Of a DNA stretch of 49,914 nucleotides, positions 32,465 through 43,700 are shown one piece after another; the stretch's first letter is position 1; every line of letters starts with the position of its first letter. The DNA is from Pseudomonadota bacterium (GTDB lineage: Bacteria > Pseudomonadota > Gammaproteobacteria > Magnimaribacterales > D2472). The stretch is taken from assembly GCA_028404565.1 (NCBI GenBank), contig JAOOBR010000007.1:1-49914 (forward strand), read 5' to 3'. The notes beneath the pieces are model-generated. The model had not been told where the DNA came from and ran no database searches. It saw only the letters and a list, made by a program, of their open reading frames with translations. Both the position numbers and the translations under genes were made by a program.

Positions 32465-33424
32465 TTGATAAAATATCTTCCAAGATTAATCGTTATTATT
32501 CTCTTAATATCATTTACCCTCTATGGTTCATTAAAAAGTTTTTATAACAACAAAATAAAAATTGAATCATTCACATATGAAGTAAAACAAAACTCCTCAA
32601 TATTAGATTTGTATAACGGAATGTATGAATCTAATAATTTCTTTGAAAAGTCATTATTTTTAGTTGGTATTTACTTATTTGATTTTAGGACTATTCAGGC
32701 TGGAGAGTATCTAATAGATGATAGTCTCTTTAAAGCACTTACGAAGATGAAGTTAGGCGAAACCATTACTTATAAATTTGTTATAAGTGATGGGACCAAT
32801 AGGTTTGATTTAAGTTCATATATAAACACCCTAAAACTCTATAATGATTGTAAAGATTTTTCATGCATTGATTTAATTAATGATTCAATTGAAGGCCTAC
32901 TTTTACCTGATACATATTTTTATAAAAAGAATACAAACTTATCTTTACTACTAAATAAATCATCAACTGAACTTAAAAATTATGTAGACATTATTTGGAA
33001 AGATAAACCAATAGATAATCCCCTAAAGTCTAAATATGAGGGAATTATCCTTGCATCTATCATTGAAAAAGAATCATCAAGCTTAGAAGAAAAAATAAAA
33101 ATTGGAGGAGTGTTTTTAAATAGACTTAAGATAAAAATGAAACTTCAAGCTGATCCAACAATAATTTATGGGTTAATGCCAGATTTTAATGGAGATATAA
33201 CAAAAAAGGACATAAGGGATAAAAGTAATTTATACAATACCTATGTAATTAAAGGCCTGCCACCAACACCCATCTCAATGCCGACAAAATCTTCACTTGA
33301 TGCCGCAATAATGAATTCTCCAAATGAATACTTATTTTTTGTGGCAGATGGAGAAGGTAAACATATTTTTAGCAAAACTTACAATGAGCATTTAGAATAT
33401 GTAAATCTTTATCAAAAAAAATGA
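32465..33424 (+). CDS. mltG: Endolytic transglycosylase MltG (YceG-like)
   Basis: The protein has an N-terminal membrane helix (LIVIILLISFTLYGSL) followed by a LysM-like part and the catalytic YceG domain with IILASIIEKESSSLEEKIKIGGVFLNRL, LQADPTIIYGL and NTYVIKGLPPTPISMP. MltG cuts nascent peptidoglycan at the inner membrane and may set glycan chain length. It starts with TTG directly after the fabF stop. pabC, often found between fabF and mltG, is absent. Confidence 0.94.
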   Translation: MIKYLPRLIVIILLISFTLYGSLKSFYNNKIKIESFTYEVKQNSSILDLYNGMYESNNFFEKSLFLVGIYLFDFRTIQAGEYLIDDSLFKALTKMKLGETITYKFVISDGTNRFDLSSYINTLKLYNDCKDFSCIDLINDSIEGLLLPDTYFYKKNTNLSLLLNKSSTELKNYVDIIWKDKPIDNPLKSKYEGIILASIIEKESSSLEEKIKIGGVFLNRLKIKMKLQADPTIIYGLMPDFNGDITKKDIRDKSNLYNTYVIKGLPPTPISMPTKSSLDAAIMNSPNEYLFFVADGEGKHIFSKTYNEHLEYVNLYQKK

Positions 33425-34011
33425 AAATTATTAGCTTTGAAGGTATTGAAGGAGTAGGGAAGTCTACACAAATAGATTTGCTTCATGATTATCTATTAAA
33501 TGCAGGAAAAAGTGTCAAAAAATTCCGTGAACCAGGGTCTACTATTCCAAGTGAGAAAATTAGAAATATTTTACTTGATGCCAACCTGACTTTAACAAGC
33601 CAAACTGAACTTCTTTTAATGTATGCAAGTAGATCGGAGCTGGTTGCTAATGAGATTCTATCAAATCAACATGATTTTATTTTATTAGATAGATATTTCG
33701 ACGCTTCAATGGCATATCAAGGATATGGAAGAAATCTTAATAAAGATTTTATTAACTCTTTAAAAACTTTTATTAATGCTCCTGATCCTGATTTAACAAT
33801 CCTCTTAGATATTGATCCAATTAAAGGTTTTGAAAGAAAATCAGGCGATTCTATGGATAGAATTGAGTCATCTGGCCTGAAGTTCTTTAATGATGTAAGG
33901 AATGGGTATTTAGAGTTAGCAAATCAATATCCTAGAATAAAGTGTATAGATGCAGAAAAGGACGCAAACACAATTAGTTTGGAAATTATAAATCTAGTTG
34001 AAAGCTTATAA
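33421..34011 (+). CDS. tmk: Thymidylate kinase
   Basis: The 196-residue kinase has the P-loop FEGIEGVGKSTQIDLL, REPGSTIPSEKIRNILLD and the DRY-type motif FILLDRYFDASMAYQGYGR. It phosphorylates dTMP to dTDP. It overlaps the mltG end by four bases (ATGA), as in many gammaproteobacteria. Confidence 0.96.
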   Translation: MKIISFEGIEGVGKSTQIDLLHDYLLNAGKSVKKFREPGSTIPSEKIRNILLDANLTLTSQTELLLMYASRSELVANEILSNQHDFILLDRYFDASMAYQGYGRNLNKDFINSLKTFINAPDPDLTILLDIDPIKGFERKSGDSMDRIESSGLKFFNDVRNGYLELANQYPRIKCIDAEKDANTISLEIINLVESL

Positions 34012-34012
34012 G

Positions 34013-34924
34013 ATGAAAAATTTTCCTTGGATTGATAAAAAAATCTCCTCAATCGATTTATCCAACCTTTCTCATGCATTAATTGTTGAGGGGCAAGAGG
34101 GAGTTGGTAAAAATCAAATATGTCAGTATTTAATCAATGGCTTGTTGAATGAGAAAAATAGCGAAAACCTAATTAAAAATAATTCACATCCAGATTTATT
34201 TTGCATAAACAATGAAACACTAATTTCATATTTTCAAAGAGAGGATAAAGATAAACTAAAAAATAAAACAAAAAAAATTCCAGTAGGTTTTATTAGAGAA
34301 GCAATTGACTTTGTTTTGTTAAAATCTGGTTTAAGTAAAAATAAGATTCTTTTTATTGATGGAGCAGAAAATCTAACAATAAGCTCTCAAAATGCTCTTT
34401 TAAAGACTTTAGAAGAACCGCCTCAAAATACCTACATAATTATTCAATCAAATAGATTTAAGTGCCTAAATCAAACAATCTATAGCAGATGCCAACTCAT
34501 ACATTTTAATAATCTTTCACAAGATGAACTTTATGACTGGGCAGAGGATATTCTTCAAAATAAAAAAGATAAATCTATAATACCAAGTTATATGACTCCA
34601 AAAAAAGTATCACAACTCATCGAGGATGGCTTGTTTGAAGATCTAAAAAAATTAAACAATTATTTATATGCCTTATTTAACAAAGGAATTGATGGAAAAG
34701 TAATAAGCGATGTAATTGATCTAAATTTAGATTTTAATGAAAAACTTAATTACATAATAGATTTTGCTTTATCAATTTCAAAGGAAGGCACTTCAAATAT
34801 TCATCCTGTAAGGCTTTCTGATTTTATACAGGAACTATCAAATTTTAGGGAGAATTTATTTGAAATAAATTCTTTAAATCAAAGATACTCACTTCATCAT
34901 TTACTCTTAAAAATACCCACCTAG
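34013..34924 (+). CDS. holB: DNA polymerase III delta' subunit
   Basis: The order tmk-holB and the motifs ALIVEGQEGVGKNQICQYL, SHPDLFCIN, KILFIDGAENLTISSQNALLKTLEEPPQNTYIIIQS and IYSRCQLIHFN identify the clamp-loader delta' subunit. The P-loop ends K-N instead of K-S/T, which suits a subunit that does not hydrolyse ATP. The four-cysteine zinc module before H59-P-D is missing. I chose ATG 34013, one base after the tmk stop, over an upstream TTG. About 303 residues. Confidence 0.92.
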   Translation: MKNFPWIDKKISSIDLSNLSHALIVEGQEGVGKNQICQYLINGLLNEKNSENLIKNNSHPDLFCINNETLISYFQREDKDKLKNKTKKIPVGFIREAIDFVLLKSGLSKNKILFIDGAENLTISSQNALLKTLEEPPQNTYIIIQSNRFKCLNQTIYSRCQLIHFNNLSQDELYDWAEDILQNKKDKSIIPSYMTPKKVSQLIEDGLFEDLKKLNNYLYALFNKGIDGKVISDVIDLNLDFNEKLNYIIDFALSISKEGTSNIHPVRLSDFIQELSNFRENLFEINSLNQRYSLHHLLLKIPT

Positions 34925-34927
34925 ATT

Positions 34928-35152
34928 ATGAAATTTTTAGTTTTTACTAAATATAGATGTTCATATTGTGATCGAGCCAAAGCTTTGATTCAGCAAAAAG
35001 GTTATGAGTATGAATCGATTAATATAGAAGAGGATAACAACATAGATATTCTGCTTGAAAAGAATAAATATGCTAGAACAATGCCACAAATTTTTATTAA
35101 TGATAAGCTTATTGGCGGTTATACAGATTTGGTCAAATATTTTGAGGAATAG
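34928..35152 (+). CDS. Glutaredoxin GrxC type
   Basis: A 74-residue glutaredoxin with the dithiol site YRCSYCDRAKALI, TMPQIFINDKLIGGYTDL with the cis-Pro and glutathione-binding residues. It reduces disulfides and glutathione mixed disulfides in the cytosol. It lies 3 bases after holB and 2 bases before the symporter gene. In this place many relatives have pilZ or tatD instead. Confidence 0.92.
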   Translation: MKFLVFTKYRCSYCDRAKALIQQKGYEYESINIEEDNNIDILLEKNKYARTMPQIFINDKLIGGYTDLVKYFEE

Positions 35153-35154
35153 AA

Positions 35155-36813
35155 ATGGTTCAATTTAATGATTTTTTAATAACTCTTGATGGATATCTTA
35201 GTGGCTCATGGTGGTTTCCAATATTATTAGTTGGTACTGGGATATTTTTTACTATCTATCTAGGATTTCCGCAGTTCAAGTTTTTTGGTAAAGCTTGGAA
35301 TTTAGTTTCAGGAAAAAATCATAAAGAGGATGCAGAAGGTGAGACTTCTGCCTTTGAAGCTCTAACAACTGCAATGTCAGGCGCAGTTGGCACAGGAAAT
35401 ATTGGTGGAGTTGCGTTAGCAATCTGGACCGGAGGACCTGCAGCAATTTTCTGGATGTGGATTACAGCAATATTTGGAATGACTACTAAGTTTGTCGAAG
35501 TAACAATGGGACATAAATATAGAACTAAACTTGAAGATGGATCTATTTCTGGTGGTCCAATGTATTACATAGAGCATGCGTTAAATATGAAATGGGCTGG
35601 AATTCTTTTTGCGTTCCTAATGATGATCACAGCAATTGGATCTGGAAATATGCCGCAAATTAACAATATTGCTCTCGTAATGAATACTGAATTCTCTGTT
35701 CCTAAACTTTTTACTGGTCTATTTTTAGGAGGCTTACTATGGATAATTATCATTGGTGGAATAAGAAGGATAGCTTCAGTCGCAAGCAAGATTATTCCAA
35801 TAATGGGTCTTATATATTTTGGTGGGGCATTAGTAATTCTTATAGAAAATTATCAGAATATTATTCCTTCATTTAATGCAATTTTTGCTCAAGTATTTAC
35901 TGGATCAGCAGCGGTAGGTGGATTCTTGGGAGCAAGTTTTGCGATGAGTTTAAAATATGGTGTCGCTAGAGGATTATATTCAAATGAAGCTGGTCAAGGT
36001 TCATCGCCTATTGCTCATGCATCATCAAAGAATACATCAATTGATCAGGGTATTGTTTCTATCTTAGAGCCTTTTATAGATACTATTGTGGTTTGTAGTG
36101 TAACTGCTCTAGTGATCTTATCTAGCGGTGTATGGACTGAAAAATTTGATACTACTTTCTCAAAAACTGACATGGTTATTTTAGATGGAACTTATAGTGA
36201 CAAAGAAAATTTTGATGGCACATATGTTCATCCAGATCATATGGCTGAATTGACTAACTATGTTCAATCACTTGATTCAGATGTTAAAGAATTTTCTGGA
36301 ACACTTGATATACAAGATGGAAAATTAACCTCATCAGAAATTACAGTTTTACACTCAAGATCTATTGCAGAAGATATTATTATTAAAGATGGCGGTGTTC
36401 CTTATACAGGAACGTTGAATGTTTCAAATGGTAAAATGGTTGAAAATCTTACTGTTGAAGGTAAATCACTGGTTAGTTCAGCAGAACTTACAGCTAAAGC
36501 TTTTTCTCAAGGAACATTTGGTGAATATGGTGGAAAGTTAGTTGCAATTGCGTTGCTCTTATTTGCTTTTTCAACTGCAATAACCTGGTGTTATTATGGT
36601 GATAGATCTACGGCCTATATATTTGGTGAGAAAGCTGTTTTTTGGTATAGAAACTTTTATGTTGTTTGTTTTATTTTGGCAGCCGTAATTGATACAACAA
36701 TTGTATGGAACATTGCTTATGTTGTAGTAGCTTTGGTCTCAATACCAAATTTAATAGCTTTATTTGTATTAAGAAAAGAGGTTAAAAAACTTTCTGACGA
36801 ATACATAGTTTAA
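35155..36813 (+). CDS. AGCS sodium:amino-acid symporter with inserted domain
   Basis: AGCS motifs include TAMSGAVGTGNIGGVALAIWTGGPAAIFWMWITAIFGMTTKFVE, DGSISGGPMYYIE and GVARGLYSNEAGQGSSPIAHA. Such proteins import alanine or glycine with Na+. At 552 residues it is about 100 longer than usual. Residues about 328-442 form a polar insertion between two late helices, containing repeated strands (FSGTLDIQDGKL, YTGTLNVSNGKM). The helices resume at LVAIALLLFAFSTAITWCYYGDRST. The insertion is probably a periplasmic beta domain. Confidence 0.92.
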   Translation: MVQFNDFLITLDGYLSGSWWFPILLVGTGIFFTIYLGFPQFKFFGKAWNLVSGKNHKEDAEGETSAFEALTTAMSGAVGTGNIGGVALAIWTGGPAAIFWMWITAIFGMTTKFVEVTMGHKYRTKLEDGSISGGPMYYIEHALNMKWAGILFAFLMMITAIGSGNMPQINNIALVMNTEFSVPKLFTGLFLGGLLWIIIIGGIRRIASVASKIIPIMGLIYFGGALVILIENYQNIIPSFNAIFAQVFTGSAAVGGFLGASFAMSLKYGVARGLYSNEAGQGSSPIAHASSKNTSIDQGIVSILEPFIDTIVVCSVTALVILSSGVWTEKFDTTFSKTDMVILDGTYSDKENFDGTYVHPDHMAELTNYVQSLDSDVKEFSGTLDIQDGKLTSSEITVLHSRSIAEDIIIKDGGVPYTGTLNVSNGKMVENLTVEGKSLVSSAELTAKAFSQGTFGEYGGKLVAIALLLFAFSTAITWCYYGDRSTAYIFGEKAVFWYRNFYVVCFILAAVIDTTIVWNIAYVVVALVSIPNLIALFVLRKEVKKLSDEYIV

Positions 36814-36817
36814 ATTT

Positions 36818-37729
36818 ATGAAATTCAAATATCTTTATTTGATATTGTTTATAACTTCTTGCGGAGGAGGTGGCTCATCAGCTGTATTAGTACCTGACAT
36901 TGAACCTCCAACAAATTCCTACCAAGCAATCACATGTCAAAATTATGATGGCCCAATAGATAAGATAATTTGGATAGATGATTTTTTAGAACTTTCATAT
37001 TCAGATAACTGGTCTCCTATGATTGGTAATGGATCTGAATATGGCATTCCTGGTTGGGGTAATAACGAAAGACAGTTTTATACAGACGATATTAAAAATG
37101 CCAACATAATTAATGGATGCCTAAGGATTACTCCTTTGAATGAATCCAAAGAAGGATTTAACTATACATCTGCAAAACTTATAACTGAGAATAAGGTAGA
37201 TTTTACTCATCCAGGAAAAATAACAGTAAGATTTAGATCTCCTGAAGGTGTTGGTATGTGGCCTGCAATCTGGATGATGCCATCTGAATCCATATACGGT
37301 GGATGGCCAGCAAGTGGGGAAATAGATCTTGTAGAAATACGTGGAGATAATATGCAAGAAATTTTATCTACAGTTCATTATGGTTCAGATCCAGCTAATC
37401 ACAAATATCAGGGAGGAACTTATCTTTTAAGCCAGTCTAATAATTTAAATGAAATATTTCACGAACTCGCTTTCATATGGGAGGAAAATTCAATGAAATT
37501 TATCCTTGATAATGAATATACCGTATTTGAATTAACCTCTAATCAAATAGGTTTCGGAGAAAATTATCCATTTAATGAGATTTTTTATTTGATTATCAAT
37601 GTTGCCGTCGGAGGAAATTTCGTTGGGAACTATGTGAATAATAATGATCTTTGCTATGCAGCTGATGCTTCAAATTGTCCTGATAATAAGAGGTTCCTCA
37701 TAGATTGGGTAAAATATGAAACGCTTTAA
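36818..37729 (+). CDS. GH16-family beta-glucanase lipoprotein
   Basis: The signal MKFKYLYLILFITSC (lipobox Cys15) leads to a glycine-rich linker. The GH16 jelly-roll domain follows with GWGNNERQFYTDD, GMWPAIWMMP and the catalytic GEIDLVEIRGDN (E168, D170, E173). The late FNEIFYLIINVAVGGNFVG is also family-typical. It probably cuts beta-1,3 or mixed-linkage glucans such as laminarin. It is 4 bases after the AGCS gene and lies before a large protease with the same type of lipoprotein start. Confidence 0.93.
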   Translation: MKFKYLYLILFITSCGGGGSSAVLVPDIEPPTNSYQAITCQNYDGPIDKIIWIDDFLELSYSDNWSPMIGNGSEYGIPGWGNNERQFYTDDIKNANIINGCLRITPLNESKEGFNYTSAKLITENKVDFTHPGKITVRFRSPEGVGMWPAIWMMPSESIYGGWPASGEIDLVEIRGDNMQEILSTVHYGSDPANHKYQGGTYLLSQSNNLNEIFHELAFIWEENSMKFILDNEYTVFELTSNQIGFGENYPFNEIFYLIINVAVGGNFVGNYVNNNDLCYAADASNCPDNKRFLIDWVKYETL

Positions 37730-37778
37730 AATTGAACGTTTTAATTTACTTAAAAGTCACTTAAAATAGAGGAACATT

Positions 37779-40700
37779 ATGTTCCGCCATTTCTATATAT
37801 ATTTATCACTATTATTCATTATTGCAAGTTGTGGCGGTGGTGGTGGGGGTGGAAGTTCATCTGAACCTCCAGTTCCAGGTGCTAGTATCACATTATCAAT
37901 TTCCGATGATCAAATATACTTAGGTAATTCAGTAACTTTAACTTGGACAACATCTAATGCATCTTCGTGTTCAGCTTCTGGATCTTGGTCTGGTTCAAGA
38001 GCTTTATCAGGTTCCGAAACTATTACACCAGATTCAGAGGGTCAAAAAACCTATACTTTAACCTGCTCTAATTCAGCTGGCACTTCAACATCCAGATCAG
38101 TTACAACAAATGTAATAGGAAATTCACAGGGTGTTGTGGTTGGTGCAAATTATATTTCTTCATCAACAGTTATTTTAGATATAAATTCAAACTATCAATC
38201 AGATGATGGCGAGCCATCAACTTCTGCAGATTCTAGTGGTGTATTTGAACTTCCTAATGATCCTCAAGATATTATTTCTTTTGGTGGTTCTGATAATGCA
38301 TCTGGAGTTGATTTAACAAATTTATCACTTTCCCACAAAGCATCATCAAGTACTTCGAGAGTTGTTTCTGCCCTAACATCATTAGACTATGCAAACTCGG
38401 GTAGTTCTGACATAAATACTCTACTGAATTTAGAATCAAGTATTGATATTTACTCCGATAATCCAGTATCTGGAGTAGATTCAAGTTCAGATGCAAATAA
38501 ATACTATGAAGCAAATGCCCAAATATTTGTATTAGCATATTCGTTGCAAGCCTTTGTTAATGAAACAAACTCATCATCAATTGATACAAAAACCTTCTTT
38601 GAAAGCCTTTATACAAACATTCAACAAAGTTTTGATTCAGGAAATACAAACTTATCTGAGTTTATTGAAACGAGCAGTTTTATTGATTCATATATTGATA
38701 GTGTTCTTAGCGCTAATAGTATTTCATTAAGTTCTTCAGGATCGGATGTTATTTCAAGCTCTGTATCAAGTGATCTTAAATCTGTTGTTAAATCAGTAGT
38801 AGAGAAGATATCTGTAAGAAATAATTCTTCAGCTACATCTGCAATCATAAATTTTGCAACAGGTACTTTTTTAAATGACGTAATCGCATTAGCAAATGGT
38901 TCAGCAGATGCAGTTCGAATAGCTACTTATTCATCAAATTTAAATTCGCTTATTGCCTCAGATCAAAATATTGATGAATCAAGTCTCGATCAGGTCATAA
39001 CGTTAACTGATGACTCAGTAACAACTGATGAAGATAATAGCTTAGAGTTTTCTCCCCTAGCAAATGATGTTATTGATGCTGGCAGTGATTATTATGGATT
39101 ATCTGTTTCCATTTCCTCCCCATCAAATGGGTCTGCATCTTTAGATGAAACAAACAATATTGTATATTCGCCAAATGAAAATTATTTTGGATCTGATTCC
39201 TTAACATATACAGTCAATGTAGATGGATCATCTGCTTCAGCAAATATTACCATCGATGTTGTTAGCGTTAATGACCCACCAACTTTTAAAGATTTTGTTT
39301 CTTCATCATCAATTGATGAAAATACGTTAAATGTTTTATCAGTTACAGTTGAAGATGTTGAAGATGATGTTATTGGATATTCTTTATCGGGCAATGACGC
39401 AGAAAAACTTTCTATTTCGACATCTGGTGCAATTACGTTTAAAACAAATCCAGATTTTGAAGCTCCAACAGATACAAATTCAGATAACACATATGAAATA
39501 ACTATTGAAGCATCAGATGGCGCAGACACAGTTACTGACGATCTTGTTATTACAATTTTAGATGTTGAAAATGAGGGTAATCCAATTATCGAGGGCTTAT
39601 CATCTCAATCTGTAAGTGAAAATGACTCAATCAATATTTCATTTACTGTAACTGACCCACAAAATGACACAATTACTTATTCACTCAGCGGTGTAGATAA
39701 AGATTTATTCACATTAACTTTTGATGGATTAAATGCTTCGTTAACATCATCTAGCAAGGATTATGAATTACCAGAAGATTCTGATGCTAATAATGTTTAT
39801 TTAGTTAGTGTTAATTTTAGCGATGACCTCAATACAACATCTCAAGAGGTTGAAGTATCGATAAGTAATATTAATGATAACGACCCAGTAATTTCATCAA
39901 GTGGATCATTTACAGTTCCTGAAAATCAACAAGCAGTTACCACCCTTACCGCAACAGATGCTGACAATGATGATCTTACTTTCTCAATAAGCGGAGGTGA
40001 TTCATCTGCTTTTGAGATAACTGCCTCAGGTGTCCTAACTTTTAAAGAAGCTCCAAATTTTGAGGTTAAAAACACATACTCAATTACCGCGTCTGTAACA
40101 GATGGCACTAATTCTGCTAGCCAATCTGTCGTAATAAATATTTCAAATGTTAATGAAGCTCCAGTATGGAATATACCTGCAGTATCCTTCGAATACCAAG
40201 AAAATACTTTCAATGTAGAATCAATAGATGTTCCTGATGATGTTAGTGATGAAGATGGAGATTCCCTAACCTATAGTTTGACTGGTGAAGATGCATCAGC
40301 TTTTGAGATCTCTGGTAACATTGTAAGATTTAAGGGCGCTCCAGATTATGAAAACCCTATAGATTCAGACGGTGACAATGTATATGTTTTAAATGCTGTT
40401 GCTTCAGATGGGTCATTAGAAACAGTATCCCCAGAATTTACAGTAATCATTCTTAACATAAATGATAACAATCCAGTTTTTGTTGATCTACAAGAAAGTG
40501 TTGAGGTCACAAACGGTCAAGTAAATGTATTTGACATAGTTGCAACTGACGCAGATGGTGATGATATTTCTTTGAGCGTAACAGGTGTTGATGCCTCAGC
40601 TTTTATAATTTCAGATTCTGATACCTTATCCTTTTCTACAGCTCCAGATTTTGCAAATCCTTCAGATCAAAATGGAGACAATGTTTATAAGATTGTTCTA

Positions 40701-43700
40701 CAGGCAACTGATGGAGAGAGAATTACCTCTAGCAACCAAATTGAAATTACAGTTTTGGAAGTCAATAACCCACCGGTAATAAGCGACTTATTAACTTCTT
40801 ATACGCTTGATGAAAATATTGCTGAGATAGCAACTTTCTCAGTAACAGATCCTGAAAGCAATCAACTCACTATAGGTGTTAGTGGTGACGATTCAACTGG
40901 CTTCAGCGTTGTTAGCAATCTTTTATATTTTGAAGGCGGGCTTAATTATGAGAGTCCAACAGATTCTGATGCAGATAATGTATACAAAGTTACTGTATTT
41001 GCTGATGATGGCTTTAACAGAACAACTCAAGATGTTGAGATAACTGTATCTGATGTTCCTGAGTCACCAGAATTTGTTGGCCTAGATTCTGATGTCTTCG
41101 TCGAAGAGAATGTAAGGATAGTCACTTCAATTAGTGTTGTTGATCCAGAGGGTAGTGGAGTTAGCTGGGCCATTAATGGAGGAGCAGATGAATCATTATT
41201 TAGGACTTTCAATGTAGATGAAGCAAATGGAAGCCTAGCATTCATTGCTTTTGATGGTGCTGATTACGAAGAACCTACAGATGCAAATAGTGATGGCATT
41301 TATGAAGTTCAATTAAGAGCGGTTGAAGATACAGCAGAAGCATTAGAAACAATTATAGATTTATTAATTACAGTTACTGATATAAAAGACACATATACAA
41401 TAAATGGTACTCTTTATTCAAATAGATATACTGCTATTGATGGAGATGTACAAAATACACTCAAATATACTTACACGGAAAATAACTCTGCATCTAGCGC
41501 TCAAACAATCATTAATCCAACTGATTTAATTGGTCATATTGGTGATAACACAGTGGACATTGTACTAGTAGAGAATGGTTTCTGTGTTGGTGTAGATGAA
41601 GATGGAAACTGTCTCACTCAAACACTAGAAAATTTTGATACAGAAGATTGGTACAAAATTACAGCTGCTCCAAATCTAGCAGTTACTCTTCAAATTGAGG
41701 GTTTAATTTACGAAGATTTACCTGATAATCCAGGTTCATTCTACTGTTGTGAATATGAAACTATGGATGTTGATTTATTGCTCTATAATGAAGATGGTTC
41801 ATTAGCAGATTACTCATATACCTCTAATTCTACAAGTACGCGCAAAATAATTGCATTACCAAACTCTGGCACATTCTATGCTGTTGTCAAAGCAAATGAA
41901 GGACATTCGAAATATGTCCTAACTTTTGGTTCAAACGTTTCAGGTGCATCATCGTTTAGTAATATTAAGGAAAATTATGCTAAAGATAGATTTATTTCAT
42001 ATATTCCATTTGGCCCAAATTATGAATACGATCAAGCCGACGCTGTTAGTATAGATGTTTACCCAGAGCCTAATATACAAACAAAATTTACTCAGTTAAA
42101 TGATATTGGATTTAAAGGATTACGAAGATTCAACTTATCTATTAATAAGGAATTTGAGAGAATTTTTGGTACTAGTTATCTTAATGATATACAAGATAAT
42201 CCAGAACAGGTTGCATACATCAAGCATTGGAAGGTACTTCAACATTACAGAGATCTTTATCCAAGATTGAATCTTGAACTTGACCTCAAAGCAAAAGCAA
42301 TGAACTTTACAAAAGACCCAAGCTGGAATTACCAATGGAATCTTCAGCAAATAGGTCTTGAAACAGCACTTACTGCTATTGGTCAAGAAACAAAAAATGT
42401 TGCTGTAGCTGTTTTAGACTCTGGAGCGCCATCTTCAGATTCAACAGCTTACACAACTTCTGCTTTTCTTCCATTTGGTTTTGATTTTGTTCCAATAGGA
42501 AATAGTGGTGACGGCGATGGTTATGATTCAGATCCAACTGACTCAACTGCAGCTACTGATTCTCACGGAACACACGTTGGAACGACAATTGCTGCTTTAA
42601 ATGATGGAAATAACATCAATGGTTTTGGAATAGGGGTTGTGCCTGTAAGAGTTCTAGGAGCTGATGGAACTGGTTTTGTGAGTGATATTACACAAGGACT
42701 CTTATATGCTGGTGGGTTCGCTAATGGCTCTGGTACTGTTTATGCAGGTGATACACCGATTAAAGTTGTTAACATGAGCCTTGGTAGCACAGGAAGTACT
42801 TGTTCTAATGCATACCAGGGTGCGATCAATGATTTATATGCAGTAAATATATCTATAGTTTCTTCATCTGGTAATTCTGGAGTAGAAGAATATGGTTCAC
42901 CGGCTTCTTGTAATAATGTTATTTCTGTTGCTGCCACTGAAGCAACTAGAAATAGAGCTTACTATTCAACTTATAACGATTTAGTTGATATTGCTGCTCC
43001 TGGTGGAGATGTTGGAACAGATGCAAATGCTGATGGATATGGTGATGGCGTATTAGCGTTTGGCTCTAACGAGGACCTAGCTTTCTATCAAGGGACATCG
43101 ATGGCTTCACCTCATGTTGCTGGTGCTATTGGAATCTTATATGCCTTGGTACCTGAGCTACTTTCATCTCAAGTTGATGCTTTAATAATTGATGGACATT
43201 TAGTTGACGATATAGGTGAGCCAGGCAAAGATAATGAATTTGGATATGGACTGTTGAATATTAACAAGGCAGTAACAAGGATCATTGATGAAGAGGGATT
43301 AGACTTTACATATGGATCAATTTCACCAGGAACTATAAATCTTGGTAAAGAATTTAATTCTTATGATATAAATGTTACAAAAGTTGGTGACGGTGAATTA
43401 TCTGTTACAAGCGTAGAAAATGATATACCAAGTGCTATATCAATTACACAACAAAATGTTGATGAAAATGGTTTTGGAACTTACACCATAAATCTTGATA
43501 GATCATCATTACCTGATGGCCTATATTCAACACGAACAAAGGTAACTTTTTCAAATGAAAATGTTCAAACATCAACAGCAACAATACAAATTGGCGACGA
43601 TAGAGAGAGACCATATATTGAATATGTTTCAACCTATTTATGGCAAGTTGATGAAGATGCAGGTGTTAGAACTCTCTATTTTGGAAACGATGGTGAAATG

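Noticed and set aside
39182-40213. Long minus-strand frames under the giant protease gene
   Set aside because: They mirror the biased Ser/Asp/Thr-rich coding frame and have no start signals or recognisable protein.
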